Shown piece by piece: positions 63,380-64,000 of a stretch of 64,000 nt of DNA. The stretch covers positions 124,001 to 188,000 of the forward strand of contig CAWBFA010000001.1 of assembly GCA_963788055.1 (NCBI GenBank), given 5' to 3'. Under the pieces are notes generated by a model. The model was given only the letters and a program-made list of their open reading frames with translations. It was not told the DNA's origin and did no database searches. How positions within the stretch are numbered: position 1 is the stretch's first letter; each line of letters starts with the position of its first letter. The position numbers were made by a program, and so were the translations under genes. Source of the DNA: JACCTU01 sp963788055. GTDB taxonomy: Bacteria > Actinomycetota > Thermoleophilia > Gaiellales > Gaiellaceae.

Positions 63380-64000
63380 GTGCCGATCGCCACACGTCTG
63401 AGCGAACGCGATCATCACGCAGCGTTAGCACTCGTTTCAGAAGCTGCAGCCAGTCATCTCGCACAGCCGTTCGAGCGTCCCACGATCGAGACCCTGCTCC
63501 GGATGATCCCTGCCGATCGTGCGGGCTATTTCGAGTACGGGGACGGCGGCATCGCCGAGGGGGCCGCCAACACATTCTTCGTCGACGACCCTGCGGAGTC
63601 GGACCCGTTCGACTGGGGCAATTCGGACGCCGTCCTGGCGACCGTCGCCTCCTGGCCGCTGCGGGATGATCCGTGTGACCTGCGTGACCTGCCGGGCTCA
63701 GCTCTGAAAGTCAGCGACTTTCTCACGCGCTCTCGTCTGCACCGCAACCCGTGGTACTGCGAAGTGATGCGACCGTCCGGCGTCGAGCACGAGTTGAAGG
63801 TCTGGCTCTCGGCGCCTACCGGGGTCGCTACGCGGCTTCTTCCTCGTTCGAGGACCACGCGACCGGGACTTCGACGAGCGCGACCGGTCGTTGCTCGAGC
63901 TTCTCCGGCCGCACCTCGTGGGAATCCGGGAACGCTGGGAGCGACGCCGCAGGCTGCCTCTGCTCACGCGTCGCGAGGGGGAGGTGCTCGAGCTTGTAGC
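63380..64000 (+). CDS. LuxR-family transcriptional regulator, truncated by window end (one frameshift)
   Basis: About 205 residues seen. N-terminal part of unknown fold (TRLSERDHHAALALVSEAAS, NTFFVDDPAESDPFDWG). After a break near 63835-63850 the frame continues with FDERDRSLLELLRPHLVGI and the start of a LuxR HTH, LPLLTRREGEVLELVA, where the window stops. The frameshift lies before the HTH. Similar GAF-like plus LuxR regulators are common in actinobacteria. It may control the divergent haloperoxidase gene. Confidence 0.7.
   Translation, partial: MPIATRLSERDHHAALALVSEAAASHLAQPFERPTIETLLRMIPADRAGYFEYGDGGIAEGAANTFFVDDPAESDPFDWGNSDAVLATVASWPLRDDPCDLRDLPGSALKVSDFLTRSRLHRNPWYCEVMRPSGVEHELKVWLSAPTGVATRLLPRSRTTRPGLRRARPVVARASPAAPRGNPGTLGATPQAASAHASRGGGARACS

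Noticed and set aside
1..64000. tRNA, rRNA genes or CRISPR array
   Set aside because: No GTTCRANNC-type T-loop in a cloverleaf context, no rRNA core sequence and no regular direct repeats with spacers were found.

Overview
The window is about 64 kb of very GC-rich DNA from a bacterium that is most likely a deep-branching actinobacterium of the class Thermoleophilia (Gaiella/Solirubrobacter type). This is an inference from four things: a Gram-positive-type division and cell-wall cluster without ftsA in the run seen here, a PafB-PafC fusion, a SecD-SecF fusion, and actinobacterial regulators. Starts are often GTG or TTG, and adjacent genes commonly overlap by four bases (GTGA, ATGA, TTGA). No rRNA, tRNA or CRISPR array was recognised.

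Layout. 0-9.5 kb (minus strand): an alpha-glucoside or oligosaccharide use cluster (methyltransferase, GH13 alpha-glucosidase, solute-binding protein, two permeases, a YesL-like membrane protein, ATPase), ending in a threonine aldolase and a serine hydrolase. 9.5-12.5 kb: a small membrane protein, rlmN, an aldo/keto reductase riddled with frameshifts, and a glutathione transferase-like protein. 12.5-16.8 kb: glycine cleavage system (gcvT-gcvH-gcvPA-gcvPB). 16.9-31.8 kb: the dcw cluster, mraZ-rsmH-ftsL-ftsI-murE-murF-mraY-murD-ftsW-murG-murC-murB-ftsQ-ftsZ, all on the minus strand and headed by a promoter overlapped by four 10-bp-spaced MraZ boxes.

31.8-38 kb: a PfkB kinase, an ECF sigma factor with an ogt gene, and then a possible peptide-signalling locus. 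That locus pairs an XRE-HTH/TPR regulator with a divergent 28-residue exported-peptide gene that has a perfect Shine-Dalgarno and its own terminator hairpin. Beside it lies a response regulator that lacks the phospho-acceptor Asp, then a Kelch protein and an alpha/beta hydrolase. 38-45 kb (minus strand): queA-tgt-yajC-secDF-small helical protein-ubiB. 45-50 kb: a coiled-coil protein, a two-component system with a secreted protein, and a Tat-type dimethylformamidase-like protein. 50-58 kb: thiolase and 3-hydroxyacyl-CoA dehydrogenase, a cNMP-binding protein, an aldehyde dehydrogenase, two zinc-ribbon proteins, a zinc-motif protein and PafBC. 58-64 kb: a sensor kinase, queG, a quinone oxidoreductase, a vanadium-haloperoxidase-like protein of lower GC, and a truncated LuxR regulator.

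Three non-coding themes recur. (1) TAGACT/TAGAGT-like boxes lie 6-11 nt before start codons that lack a Shine-Dalgarno, which suggests leaderless mRNAs. (2) A dispersed repeat with two hairpins sits at gene ends (four copies). (3) A 167-bp fold-back element has a 52-bp relative about 24 kb away.

At least fifteen genes carry apparent single-base frameshifts, often in runs of G or C. The density is greatest in the first 12 kb, so many are probably consensus errors and not true pseudogenes. Coordinates of split genes are given as the full reconstructed span.
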